Shown: piece after piece, positions 16,254 to 23,840 of the stretch
How positions within the stretch are numbered: the stretch's first letter is position 1
Layout of the letters: each line of letters opens with the position of its first letter
Assembly (NCBI RefSeq): GCF_947494055.1
Contig: NZ_CANLTR010000028.1
Coordinates: forward strand, 1 to 45,455
DNA from: an uncultured Jannaschia sp.
Lineage (GTDB): Bacteria > Pseudomonadota > Alphaproteobacteria > Rhodobacterales > Rhodobacteraceae
Direction: 5' to 3'
Length of the DNA: 45,455 nt
The notes under the pieces: model-generated
The model's database searches: none
Seen by the model: only the letters and a program-made list of their open reading frames with translations
Told to the model about the DNA's origin: nothing
Made by a program: the position numbers and the translations under genes

Positions 16254-16904
16254 ATGGATTCTTATCGATACCTTTTCATCATCGTTGCCTTGTCCGTCGG
16301 GCCGGCACCGACATTCGCGCAATCGGCGATCGAAGCCTTCCGCGCCCTTGATGAAGCCGCGCAGCAGGAGGGCGTCTCGGACGCCGAAATCGCAGAGTTC
16401 GAGCAGATCCTCAACGGGAGCGACGAGGAGCGGGCTCGGCGCGCCATGGACTTCATGCTGGCATCGGACGATCCGCGGCTTGTCCGTCGGGCCAAGGAGT
16501 TCGGATTGTTTTCGGCCAATGCGTTGTTCCGGGACGCCGCGCTCAGGGCAATTTTCGACGAGGGGGGGCCGTTCCAGATCGAAATCGACCTGACGGCAAA
16601 GGATGACGAAGAAACCGGAATGGTCGACTACATAAATGCCCTAAGGGGAGGTTTCAGCCAGGACGGCGAGACGGGCTATTTCACCTTCGCGCTGGACGCA
16701 TACGACGAGGCAGATAACTGCTGGCCTTTCAATGGCTACAATAACTGCGCGTTCATGCTCGCCAATTCGGCGGTCTCCCTTGCGGGTTGGTCGAACGGAA
16801 AAGGACAGCTGACCCTTAATTCGGAAGGAGCGCTCGAGGGAACGCTACAATACACCTCAGGTATAAGAGAACCCGCCCCCGCACGGATCGTCCTGATTGA
16901 ATGA
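16254..16904 (+). CDS. Hypothetical exported protein
   Basis: A 216-residue protein with a signal peptide (hydrophobic residues 6-17, cleavage near TFA22-Q). An acidic, helical region rich in Asp, Glu and Arg follows at about residues 25-100. The C-terminal half (about 105-216) looks like a beta-rich domain with two cysteines in NCWPFNGYNNCAF, a likely disulfide. GAGGAA precedes the ATG at 16254; a longer frame from 16212 would bury the signal peptide. It is convergent with the protease-like gene at 16908, only three bases away. No family recognised. Confidence 0.75.
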   Translation: MDSYRYLFIIVALSVGPAPTFAQSAIEAFRALDEAAQQEGVSDAEIAEFEQILNGSDEERARRAMDFMLASDDPRLVRRAKEFGLFSANALFRDAALRAIFDEGGPFQIEIDLTAKDDEETGMVDYINALRGGFSQDGETGYFTFALDAYDEADNCWPFNGYNNCAFMLANSAVSLAGWSNGKGQLTLNSEGALEGTLQYTSGIREPAPARIVLIE

Positions 16905-16907
16905 GCC

Positions 16908-17996
16908 TTACGGGGAGAAGACGCGTAGCGCGTCGATCCGCAGGGGCAAAGCAGGGTTCCAGACGTCGGTGATCCGGATGTCGAGCCATTTCGTTTGCTG
17001 CTGACCGACATTGATTTCCCCTTGTCCGGTTGCCTGGACCCGGCCGGAGGTCAGCCGTCGGGGCGAAGTGTCGTCGACCGAGGCAGGGGCGAAAAGTAGG
17101 ACGGAGCGCGGCGGCGTCGTCGCATCGTCCAGCGTCGTCTCGATCTCGACGCGGCCGAGGACCGGCGTTGGCTCGTCGCTCAGGAGCCGCAATCTCAGGG
17201 ATACGGCCTCCGACAGCGGCCCGGTGAGGAACGGCGCGCCTCCGTCCTGTGCGAGCTCCGTGGGGGTGTTCTCGGCGGAAGCGGGGGTCGCGGACCAGCC
17301 GACGACCTCGAAGGGGATGCGATTGTTTTCGGCGACCACGGGGGCCGACGCATTTCTCAATCCCGGGCCCGCTCGGAGATAGCGCTCAAGCCGGCCCTTC
17401 ATGGCATCGAAGCGCAGGATGCGCGCCTCCGCGCCCCAATCACCCCCCGGCAGGTCGATGGCGATGCCGACCGGCGTCTCGTCCACGCTGAGAAGCGAAC
17501 CCGACCAGCCTTTCGCGATCCGTCCGCGCTCCGCCGGATCCACCGGGGTGATCCCGACATGTTCGTAAACGACGGGGGACATCACCACACGCATGCGTTC
17601 CGTCACGCCGTTAGGACGCACCTTGGTCAGCGTCGCCAGCCCGGCGTCCGGCAGCAAAGGGCCGAGATTGGAGGGCATGGCGTCCCAGGCGGGGTTGCAA
17701 TCGACCGCGAGCGTCCCTTCGACCGTAGCCAAAGCGAAATCCGCCAAGGGAAACCGGATTTCAGTCATCGTGCCACGGCCTTCGCGAGGCGGCGTACCCG
17801 CCGTCATCAGGAAGCGGCTTCGCGCGCTCACGTGGTCCGGCAGAAGGGCATAGCACTGCCCCGAATGGTGGAACGTGAAGGCCTGACCTTCCTCACTGCC
17901 GCGCACATAGGCGGGCTCGGCCCGAACCGCAACGGAGAGGAGGTTCGCCAGAACGAACAGGAAGATCTGCAAGAACGCGAAGATGATACTATGCAT
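16908..17996 (-). CDS. Exported trypsin-like-fold protein
   Basis: A 362-residue protein with a signal peptide cleaved near VRA26-E. Residues about 35-185 resemble a chymotrypsin-fold protease. A candidate triad is H55 in CYALLPDHV, D86 in LADFALATVEG, and S165 in GWSGSLLS, where the usual GDSG has tryptophan in place of aspartate. Residues about 200-362 form a second beta-rich domain of unknown type. It could be a genuine periplasmic protease or an inactive relative. It is divergent from the exported gene at 18064, and convergent with 16254. Confidence 0.7.
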   Translation of the reverse strand: MHSIIFAFLQIFLFVLANLLSVAVRAEPAYVRGSEEGQAFTFHHSGQCYALLPDHVSARSRFLMTAGTPPREGRGTMTEIRFPLADFALATVEGTLAVDCNPAWDAMPSNLGPLLPDAGLATLTKVRPNGVTERMRVVMSPVVYEHVGITPVDPAERGRIAKGWSGSLLSVDETPVGIAIDLPGGDWGAEARILRFDAMKGRLERYLRAGPGLRNASAPVVAENNRIPFEVVGWSATPASAENTPTELAQDGGAPFLTGPLSEAVSLRLRLLSDEPTPVLGRVEIETTLDDATTPPRSVLLFAPASVDDTSPRRLTSGRVQATGQGEINVGQQQTKWLDIRITDVWNPALPLRIDALRVFSP

Positions 17997-18063
17997 GGCT
18001 GGCCCGGTCCGAGTTTCGCGACTATCAGTCTATCGACGCGATACCTTTTCCGCGAGGTGCCAT

Positions 18064-18804
18064 ATGGCGTTCCGCTACTTGGCCCTGAGCTTGCTCATGG
18101 CGCTGCCCTCTACATTGGTTGCCGATCCCGACGGGTATATCAATCCGGTCGACTGGACGCCCGCTTCCGAAGCCTTGGACAGCAGCGTGCAGATATCGGG
18201 CACTTTCGTCGCGGGCGCGGTATTCGACGAAGCGCAAATTCTCGACGAAAGACCGTCCTTGCGGGCGTATGTGCCGTCATCGCTGGCGGGAGAGGAAATC
18301 TGCATGCGGGCGGGATCGCTCGATGGGTCCTACGAGGCGCAGTATAGATACAAGCTTCCCGAGCCTTCAGACTGGCGGCAGGGGGGCGTGATCGATTTCG
18401 GCTACGAGACCAAACACGGAAACCTGCTCTCTGAACTGACGACGCCGGATTTCGCGGTCGCCCTCTCGGTCGGCGCGTGCGCAAGCGATCCCGATACATA
18501 CCTCGTCGGCTACTGGAACGTCGCCGACGCAGATAGCCGCTTGCCGGTCCGCCTGTTGATTAACTCGCTTGGCGCACGAGAGGCCTACATCTACGTTGGC
18601 AGCGATCCGTCCGTTCCCGCAATCGACTGCACCTCGCTTCGAAGGGACCAGTCAGCGACGGACATACGAAGCTTCGACTTCTCCTGTGTCATATCGCCGG
18701 ATGTACTCGATGGTGCCCGTAGCATGATCGAAATCAATACCGCTACGGCAGGCGTTACCGATCCCCCCAGGTTCATCGAACTGATCCTTCCAGAGGGGCG
18801 CTGA
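18064..18804 (+). CDS. Hypothetical exported protein
   Basis: A 246-residue protein with a signal peptide (cleavage near LVA20-D). The mature part has scattered cysteines that could pair (EEICMRAG, SVGACASD, AIDCTS, FSCVIS), fitting an extracytoplasmic fold. The start at 18064 is supported by GAGGTG just upstream; a longer frame from 17983 hides the signal peptide. The stop is followed immediately by the ATG of the membrane-protein gene, so the two are co-transcribed. No family recognised. Confidence 0.75.
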   Translation: MAFRYLALSLLMALPSTLVADPDGYINPVDWTPASEALDSSVQISGTFVAGAVFDEAQILDERPSLRAYVPSSLAGEEICMRAGSLDGSYEAQYRYKLPEPSDWRQGGVIDFGYETKHGNLLSELTTPDFAVALSVGACASDPDTYLVGYWNVADADSRLPVRLLINSLGAREAYIYVGSDPSVPAIDCTSLRRDQSATDIRSFDFSCVISPDVLDGARSMIEINTATAGVTDPPRFIELILPEGR

Positions 18805-19827
18805 ATGACGCGGAGGTATGGCTCGACGCTCTTCTGGAGCGGGGCCGCGCGCATCATTGCTTCGGTGGTTGTCGTCATTCTCGTCGTGTCGCTGGTCACG
18901 TATTATCTGTTGCCGCGGGAAAGATCGACGTTCATCGAGGCTCGAACTTCGATTGCGCGCCTGACAATCGCAGAGGACTCCGACTGGCGCTTGCCTGCGA
19001 CGGCGTGGTGCGGACGCGTTCGGGCTTCGCGCAACGAGGATGGGCAAGTGCCCACCGGCCAGATTTGCGGCGTGGCGCCCGAGATCGCTCCGCCCGGCGC
19101 AGTCGATATTCGGTGGCCTGGAGGTGCGGTCATCGAATTAATCCGGCGCGGAACCGGGCCGCTAGAAATTCGGGTCGAGGATCTCCCCGGCGGCGGTCCG
19201 ATCGAAGCCATTGGACTGCAGGGATCGGTTCGCGTCTCTCCCGGCGTCCGCGCTGTCATGCCTGCGGACATATTGCAAAACTTGGCCGCCGTGCCGTTCG
19301 CGGGAACGGTGGAGATCGGCGATCGAATAGAAAGCGGCGCCAACGAGATCCTGTACGAAGGCCGCTACCAGTTCCGCGAGCGACTGATGGCCCGGAAGAG
19401 TTCGGACGTGGTCGCGGCGGACGACCTCATGCCGGGCGACAGCGTCGTGATCTTCGACCAGAATGCCGAAAATCCGATGGAAGTCACGGGCTTCGTCTCC
19501 CCGCCGGAACCCGGTGAAAAGGGGTTTCTGGTGATCGCGAGCGCCGCCCAAAAAGGAATTTGGCCCGCACTCCGCGTCGGGCGTCACGGCTTTGCCACAA
19601 GCGACATCGTCCCGGGTTGGACCGACCGGGCTTTGGCCGACCAGTTCACCCTTGCCTTGGTGGCCATCTTGGGTTTCGGCGCCGCCATCATGACAATCAT
19701 CGTGGGAATCCACGACCTCCTCGCTGGACGCAGCTCGACTGCGCAGCCCCGCTCGGAATCGGCCGTAGCCGAAGCGTCTCCTAAAGAACGCGCCGATCCT
19801 CCCGAGGATCTTAAGCCAGAAGGCTAG
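18805..19827 (+). CDS. Hypothetical two-pass membrane protein
   Basis: A 340-residue protein with one transmembrane segment at about residues 15-37 (IIASVVVVILVVSLVTYY) and another near 280-303 (FTLALVAILGFGAAIM). About 240 residues between them would face the periplasm, and a charged 35-residue tail would lie inside. The loop contains a repeated beta-like pattern and a WCGRVR ... QICGV cysteine pair. It starts directly after the exported gene at 18064. The layout suggests an anchoring or sensing partner for the exported proteins around it. No family recognised. Confidence 0.75.
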   Translation: MTRRYGSTLFWSGAARIIASVVVVILVVSLVTYYLLPRERSTFIEARTSIARLTIAEDSDWRLPATAWCGRVRASRNEDGQVPTGQICGVAPEIAPPGAVDIRWPGGAVIELIRRGTGPLEIRVEDLPGGGPIEAIGLQGSVRVSPGVRAVMPADILQNLAAVPFAGTVEIGDRIESGANEILYEGRYQFRERLMARKSSDVVAADDLMPGDSVVIFDQNAENPMEVTGFVSPPEPGEKGFLVIASAAQKGIWPALRVGRHGFATSDIVPGWTDRALADQFTLALVAILGFGAAIMTIIVGIHDLLAGRSSTAQPRSESAVAEASPKERADPPEDLKPEG

Positions 19828-20138
19828 AGCATGGCCTCACCGCCGTATACAGAAGACAGAAGATCGGCGACAGCCCGCACCCGTTTCGCTCGCAGTAAAC
19901 GGAATATCCGGAAAATGTTCAGCAATGGGTGCGAGCGGCGCTTTCCCACGGCCCTTACTTCATTGTTTCATAGGGACGGCACTACGGCAGGCGTGCGCCA
20001 ACATGAACGCTATTGGTAATAGTGTTAAGCTGCTTTCAGCAGAAGGGGGCTGCGGCGCTTGGCATTGTCTTCGAACTAAACTGAAGATTTTGCGCCAGCA
20101 CCGTCCAAAACCGTCCAGTTGCGAAAGAAAAATATGGA
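19828..20138. other. Intergenic gap without a gene
   Basis: About 310 bases between convergent genes. No credible coding frame, RNA gene or terminator was found. It holds one copy of a short sequence (CGTCCAGTTGCGAAA at 20112-20126) that recurs on the far side of the restriction operon. Confidence 0.6.
20112..20126. repeat. Short direct repeat, left of restriction operon
   Basis: CGTCCAGTTGCGAAA matches CGTCCAGTTGCAAAA at 28895-28909 at 14 of 15 positions, with 11 identical bases in a row. The two copies bracket the whole four-gene operon in the same orientation. Confidence 0.4.
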
Positions 20139-22190
20139 CTAGCGGGGCACGAGATCGGTGAGGTATTCGGAGGGAGGCTCTGTTCCGGTAATCAGAAGAT
20201 GCTCGCGAGCGCGTGTACATGCTACATAGAGCAAGTGTCGTTCGGTTTCGAACACCTCTTCGAGTTCCGTCTCGTCCTGAACCTCATCTACGCGGCTCGC
20301 GAGCGGCAACCATTCGTCGTCGCAGGCTATCACTGCCACCGCTCGAAATTCCAAGCCCTTGGCCGAATGCATTGTGCTTGCAAGTATCTTCGGGTGATCC
20401 CGAAGAAGCGCTTTCGCCCGATCGAGCAGAGCCTCGGACCTGACAAACACGCCGATCTCTTCGTGTCGAACGCCTTTCGAGACTAGGGCGCCGATCCATG
20501 CGCCGACTTGCATTTCCTCTTCTTGTATCGTTCCGACGACACGGATGTCCGGAACCGGACCGTTGAAGACCGACACGGTTCCGGCGCGGGTCTCTTCTTC
20601 GCCATCGACATCGCGTATGGATGGCGGCAGCAACCGATCTGCTACGCCACGGATCTGGTGAGATGTCCGATAGTTCACGTTGAGCGTGACCGAACGACCG
20701 CGGATATCAACGCCCAGCCCTGCCCAAGAGAAGGGTTCTTGGAAGATGCGCTGCCCGAGGTCGCCCGCGAAGAACAGCGCATCGGGGTGGTCCTTCGTCA
20801 GGGTTGCGAGCCATCTCAACTCCGGGACGCCGAGGTCTTGTGCTTCATCTACCACAATGTGCGAATAGGGGCGTCGATCGATGGCAGTGACGTCCGCGAA
20901 TACTTTGGGCCAAGTCGTAAGGCCCAGTCTTTCTAGCTGGTTGCGGATTGCCACGAAGATCGGCCAGAGACGTGTGCGCTGCTTCGCGCCGAGTCGTGAG
21001 CGTCGGCCTAAACGCGGGACCCGGGTGTAGTCCTCAAGCGCGTCCAGTTGCCATGCATCCACTACCTTCGCCCACTCCGCTCGAACGAAGCGATACGAAA
21101 ACTCGCTACTCTCGCACGCGTCTCGAACGGCCGCGTCGACATCCTTCTCGGATGCGATGCGGGGTGTGCGTCCGGTCTCTAGGGCGTAAAGTTCGGAAGC
21201 CGCATCGCGAAGCGAAGCGACCGTCGCGCGGTCCATCGCGGCGGGGTCGTCCAGAAGCAAACGTAGCTTGGTCTCGAGCATCTGGGCAAGGGGACGCGAG
21301 AAGGTCGTCAGGAGGACCTTCGTGGACGGATCAGCGCGCAGCGCAGCGGCGGCCCGGTGGAGCGCCACCACCGTTTTGCCCGTGCCCGCGGAGCCTGCGA
21401 CGCGGGCAGGCCCGTCGAACCGACGCTCGACCACGCGCCGCTGGGATGGGTGAAGGTAGAGGATCCAGCGCTCCCACGGGGCATCGAGCGCGCGGGCGAA
21501 CTCTTCTGCGTCGGCTTTGGAGCCCGACGGGATGACGCGGAACCGTCGCTGCGCATCGGGCTGCAGGAACGGATCGAGGTCTGGCACCGGGGGCGTTGAC
21601 GGTGCGAGAGGCGTTCCATCGACTGCATAGGCGAGCAGCGCCTCCGCAGCTTCTTGTGGAATGTGATCAGCAAGCGCGAGGAGTTTATCCTCATCGGCAG
21701 CGAGCAGGTCCTCAACCCAGTCGCTCGGAACACCGATACCGGCGAGGTCATTAGGCTCTAGTCCTTTTAGGCAGGCCGGGCCCGGTGGCGGGGGCGTCGG
21801 AAGCTCGAACAGGTTACCTGCTCCGATCGGATCGACCGGACGATTTTCGACCAGCTCGCGAACCTCAACGATCTGCGCTGCGCGGGTCCTTGGATGGACA
21901 TCTACTCGCCGGCGCTCGGCCCAGTCATAGGCGTCGTCGTGATGACCGATGAAAGCGATCATCAGGCTTCCGCCCGTTTTGTGGACGATGATGCGCAAGT
22001 CACGGCTTACCCGGACGGACCAGAAGTCCGGGTCGCGTGACTTGCTGATTCGGTGGAACTGGAGCCCTGGATGATCCGGGTTCGCCTGCAGCTCAAAAGC
22101 AGTCAACTTGCCGCGCTTCTGTTCGTCGCCTGTCAGCCCAGCGAGGGACTTGAGGAACGTGTCGGCGATGACGGTCCTCATCGACGCCAT
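20139..22190 (-). CDS. RelE/ParE-like domain fused to UvrD/Rep-type helicase
   Basis: A 683-residue protein. Residues 1-95 have a RelE/ParE-like toxin fold pattern (LTAFELQANPDHPGLQFHRI, then FWSVRVSRDLRIIVHK, then IGHHDDAYDWA). Residues 245-670 are a superfamily 1 helicase: Walker A AGSAGTGKT at about 265-273, VDEAQDLG at 447-454, VNYRTS, HSAKGLEF, and LLYVACTRARE. The stop of the DUF4357 gene overlaps its start region, with an ATGA at 22181 as the alternative start. It is the last gene of the restriction operon. Its role is inferred to be DNA unwinding or processing in defence. Confidence 0.88.
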   Translation of the reverse strand: MASMRTVIADTFLKSLAGLTGDEQKRGKLTAFELQANPDHPGLQFHRISKSRDPDFWSVRVSRDLRIIVHKTGGSLMIAFIGHHDDAYDWAERRRVDVHPRTRAAQIVEVRELVENRPVDPIGAGNLFELPTPPPPGPACLKGLEPNDLAGIGVPSDWVEDLLAADEDKLLALADHIPQEAAEALLAYAVDGTPLAPSTPPVPDLDPFLQPDAQRRFRVIPSGSKADAEEFARALDAPWERWILYLHPSQRRVVERRFDGPARVAGSAGTGKTVVALHRAAAALRADPSTKVLLTTFSRPLAQMLETKLRLLLDDPAAMDRATVASLRDAASELYALETGRTPRIASEKDVDAAVRDACESSEFSYRFVRAEWAKVVDAWQLDALEDYTRVPRLGRRSRLGAKQRTRLWPIFVAIRNQLERLGLTTWPKVFADVTAIDRRPYSHIVVDEAQDLGVPELRWLATLTKDHPDALFFAGDLGQRIFQEPFSWAGLGVDIRGRSVTLNVNYRTSHQIRGVADRLLPPSIRDVDGEEETRAGTVSVFNGPVPDIRVVGTIQEEEMQVGAWIGALVSKGVRHEEIGVFVRSEALLDRAKALLRDHPKILASTMHSAKGLEFRAVAVIACDDEWLPLASRVDEVQDETELEEVFETERHLLYVACTRAREHLLITGTEPPSEYLTDLVPR

Positions 22191-22498
22191 TCGGTCAACG
22201 TCTCCCCCGTGCCGACATGCGTCCAGAGATTTGGGCCGCTGGCGTTCCCGTCCTTCACCACCCCGGCCGCGGCACTTGCGCTCTCAAAGCGGTGATCTCT
22301 CGAGAAACGGTAGAGGTCTGGATCGGCGTCAGGAATGAGGACGCCCTGAGCCACGAGATTGTCGCGCAGCGGGCGATCTCGTTTCACGGAAGGCGAGCCC
22401 CCGCGCATTGCGGTGGAACCGGCGCGCACGACGAACCCCTTACCGTCAGGCGTTCCGAAGGCTTGTGCCCGTTCGGGACGGAAGACGAACTCATCCAT
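22178..22498 (-). CDS. DUF4357-domain protein
   Basis: A 106-residue protein with a DUF4357-type domain: TPDGKGFVVRAGSTA, then RPLRDNLVAQGVL, then a FESASAAAGVVKD segment and a WTHVGTGETL end. This small domain is often found attached to or beside restriction and methylation proteins and is thought to bind a partner or DNA, though its function is unproven. It overlaps the methyltransferase stop by eight bases and the helicase start by up to 13, so it is firmly inside the operon. Confidence 0.8.
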   Translation of the reverse strand: MDEFVFRPERAQAFGTPDGKGFVVRAGSTAMRGGSPSVKRDRPLRDNLVAQGVLIPDADPDLYRFSRDHRFESASAAAGVVKDGNASGPNLWTHVGTGETLTEWRR

Positions 22499-23840
22499 CG
22501 TTGTTCACCGTGAAGACCTTCATCACTTCGTCGCCCAGATGGTTGATGACCTTCACTGCGAAGCGTCCCGTCTCGGGAGGCGCAAAGGGGCGGGAGGTGA
22601 GGCGGTTGAGCGTCTCCCAGGCGTCGCGGTCGATCTCATCGCGCAGGGTCGTCTTGAGCGACTTGTAGGGGTCGTTGGCACCGGTGAAGTAGGCGTGGCG
22701 GACGTGGAAAGCCTCCTCGTCGTAATCCGTGTCGATGAACCAGGCGGCGATCTCGTCCTTGCCGCTGGCACGCACCTCGGTAGTCTTGGGGTCGAAAACA
22801 TCGACTCCGTGAACGGTGACCGCGATGCGGCCCTCAGCGTCGCGAGTCCAGCTCACGTCCGGCTCGCCGAAGACGACGAAGAGATTGCCAGCTCCGGTCG
22901 CCTTGAGGTCGGCACTCATGTGCAGGTCCGGGTTCATACGGGCCTTGAGGATCGGCAGCGGGCCCAGCTTGGTCAACTCGGAGCTGTGGGCGTCGAAGGC
23001 AAAGCCGCAGGCGATCAGCAAATCAAAGCCCGTATCCACCGCTTCGCGCGCGGCTGCAGTCAGATCGGTGCGGGTCAGCGTGCCGAATTCGGGGCCGATG
23101 AGGATGCCCGCGCGGCGCGCTTCGGGCGTGCCGTCGGCGCGGGGCACCGTGTAGGTGCCTTGTGCGCCCAGCCATTCGCCCGGCCAAGGGTCGAGTGCGT
23201 CGAAGGTGATGCGGTCCTCTTTGGCGGACTGCTGGACGCCGGCGGCGCGCAGCTGCTCAAGGATCATGGCGGCGAAGTCTTCCACAGGTGCGCCGGGGCC
23301 AGTGGGATCGGCGAGCATGTCGTCCTCGTCGGCAGGGACCATGCGGTGGGGCGAGAGGCTCTCGACGGTAAAGGGGCCTGCGACGCGAACGCGGGACGCA
23401 TCGGGGATGGGGCGGTCGTAGAGCAGTTCCACGTCGGCCTTCTGCGCGATGGAGGCGTCGATGGCAGTCTGGCGAGCGATGCGCTCCTCCCACCATTCGG
23501 AATGCAGGCGTTCGGCCTCGGCATCGTTCCAGGGGTCGAGTGGATGCTCGGGTAGGTCGTCTAGATCGCGGGCGGGGGGGCCATTCCGGACAGAGAGCAG
23601 ATCGGTGTCGGCACGGGCCGCATCCCAGTCGGCGAGCGACTTGCGCAGCGTCGCCATCGCCTTGATGCGGGCGGGCTTGCCCTTGGCCGGGTCGATAAGG
23701 ATCGCATGGGCCTTGGCGGCGTCCTTAGGCCAAGGGTCGCCGGGGTGGCGGAGGATCTTCCATTCCTCCCAAGGGCCATCGGTGCCCGCGTCGGCGGGAG
23801 AGGCACGGTCGCCTGTGCGGCCCAAGGCTGCGTTGAGCAT
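22491..23840 (-). CDS. Modification methyltransferase, C-terminal part (other frame)
   Basis: A 449-codon open frame that continues the methyltransferase after a frameshift. Coding similarity extends upstream of its first ATG to about 23973, through the segments REGFVYERAPHVTLKSIANN and AEIDTIWEDAQ, typical of the post-catalytic region of these enzymes. The last residues (RFAVKVINHLGDEVMKVF) are also typical of the family. As annotated it has no ribosome site and probably is not made alone. Adding one base in the G tracts at 23974-23997 joins it to the N-terminal part to give a 1058-residue enzyme. Confidence 0.75.
   Translation of the reverse strand: MLNAALGRTGDRASPADAGTDGPWEEWKILRHPGDPWPKDAAKAHAILIDPAKGKPARIKAMATLRKSLADWDAARADTDLLSVRNGPPARDLDDLPEHPLDPWNDAEAERLHSEWWEERIARQTAIDASIAQKADVELLYDRPIPDASRVRVAGPFTVESLSPHRMVPADEDDMLADPTGPGAPVEDFAAMILEQLRAAGVQQSAKEDRITFDALDPWPGEWLGAQGTYTVPRADGTPEARRAGILIGPEFGTLTRTDLTAAAREAVDTGFDLLIACGFAFDAHSSELTKLGPLPILKARMNPDLHMSADLKATGAGNLFVVFGEPDVSWTRDAEGRIAVTVHGVDVFDPKTTEVRASGKDEIAAWFIDTDYDEEAFHVRHAYFTGANDPYKSLKTTLRDEIDRDAWETLNRLTSRPFAPPETGRFAVKVINHLGDEVMKVFTVNNDG

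Noticed and set aside
16289-16493. 15-base exact repeat (CTTGTCCGTCGGGCC) twice within the exported-protein gene
   Set aside because: The copies are read in different frames and encode different residues. One such repeat is expected by chance in a window of this size.
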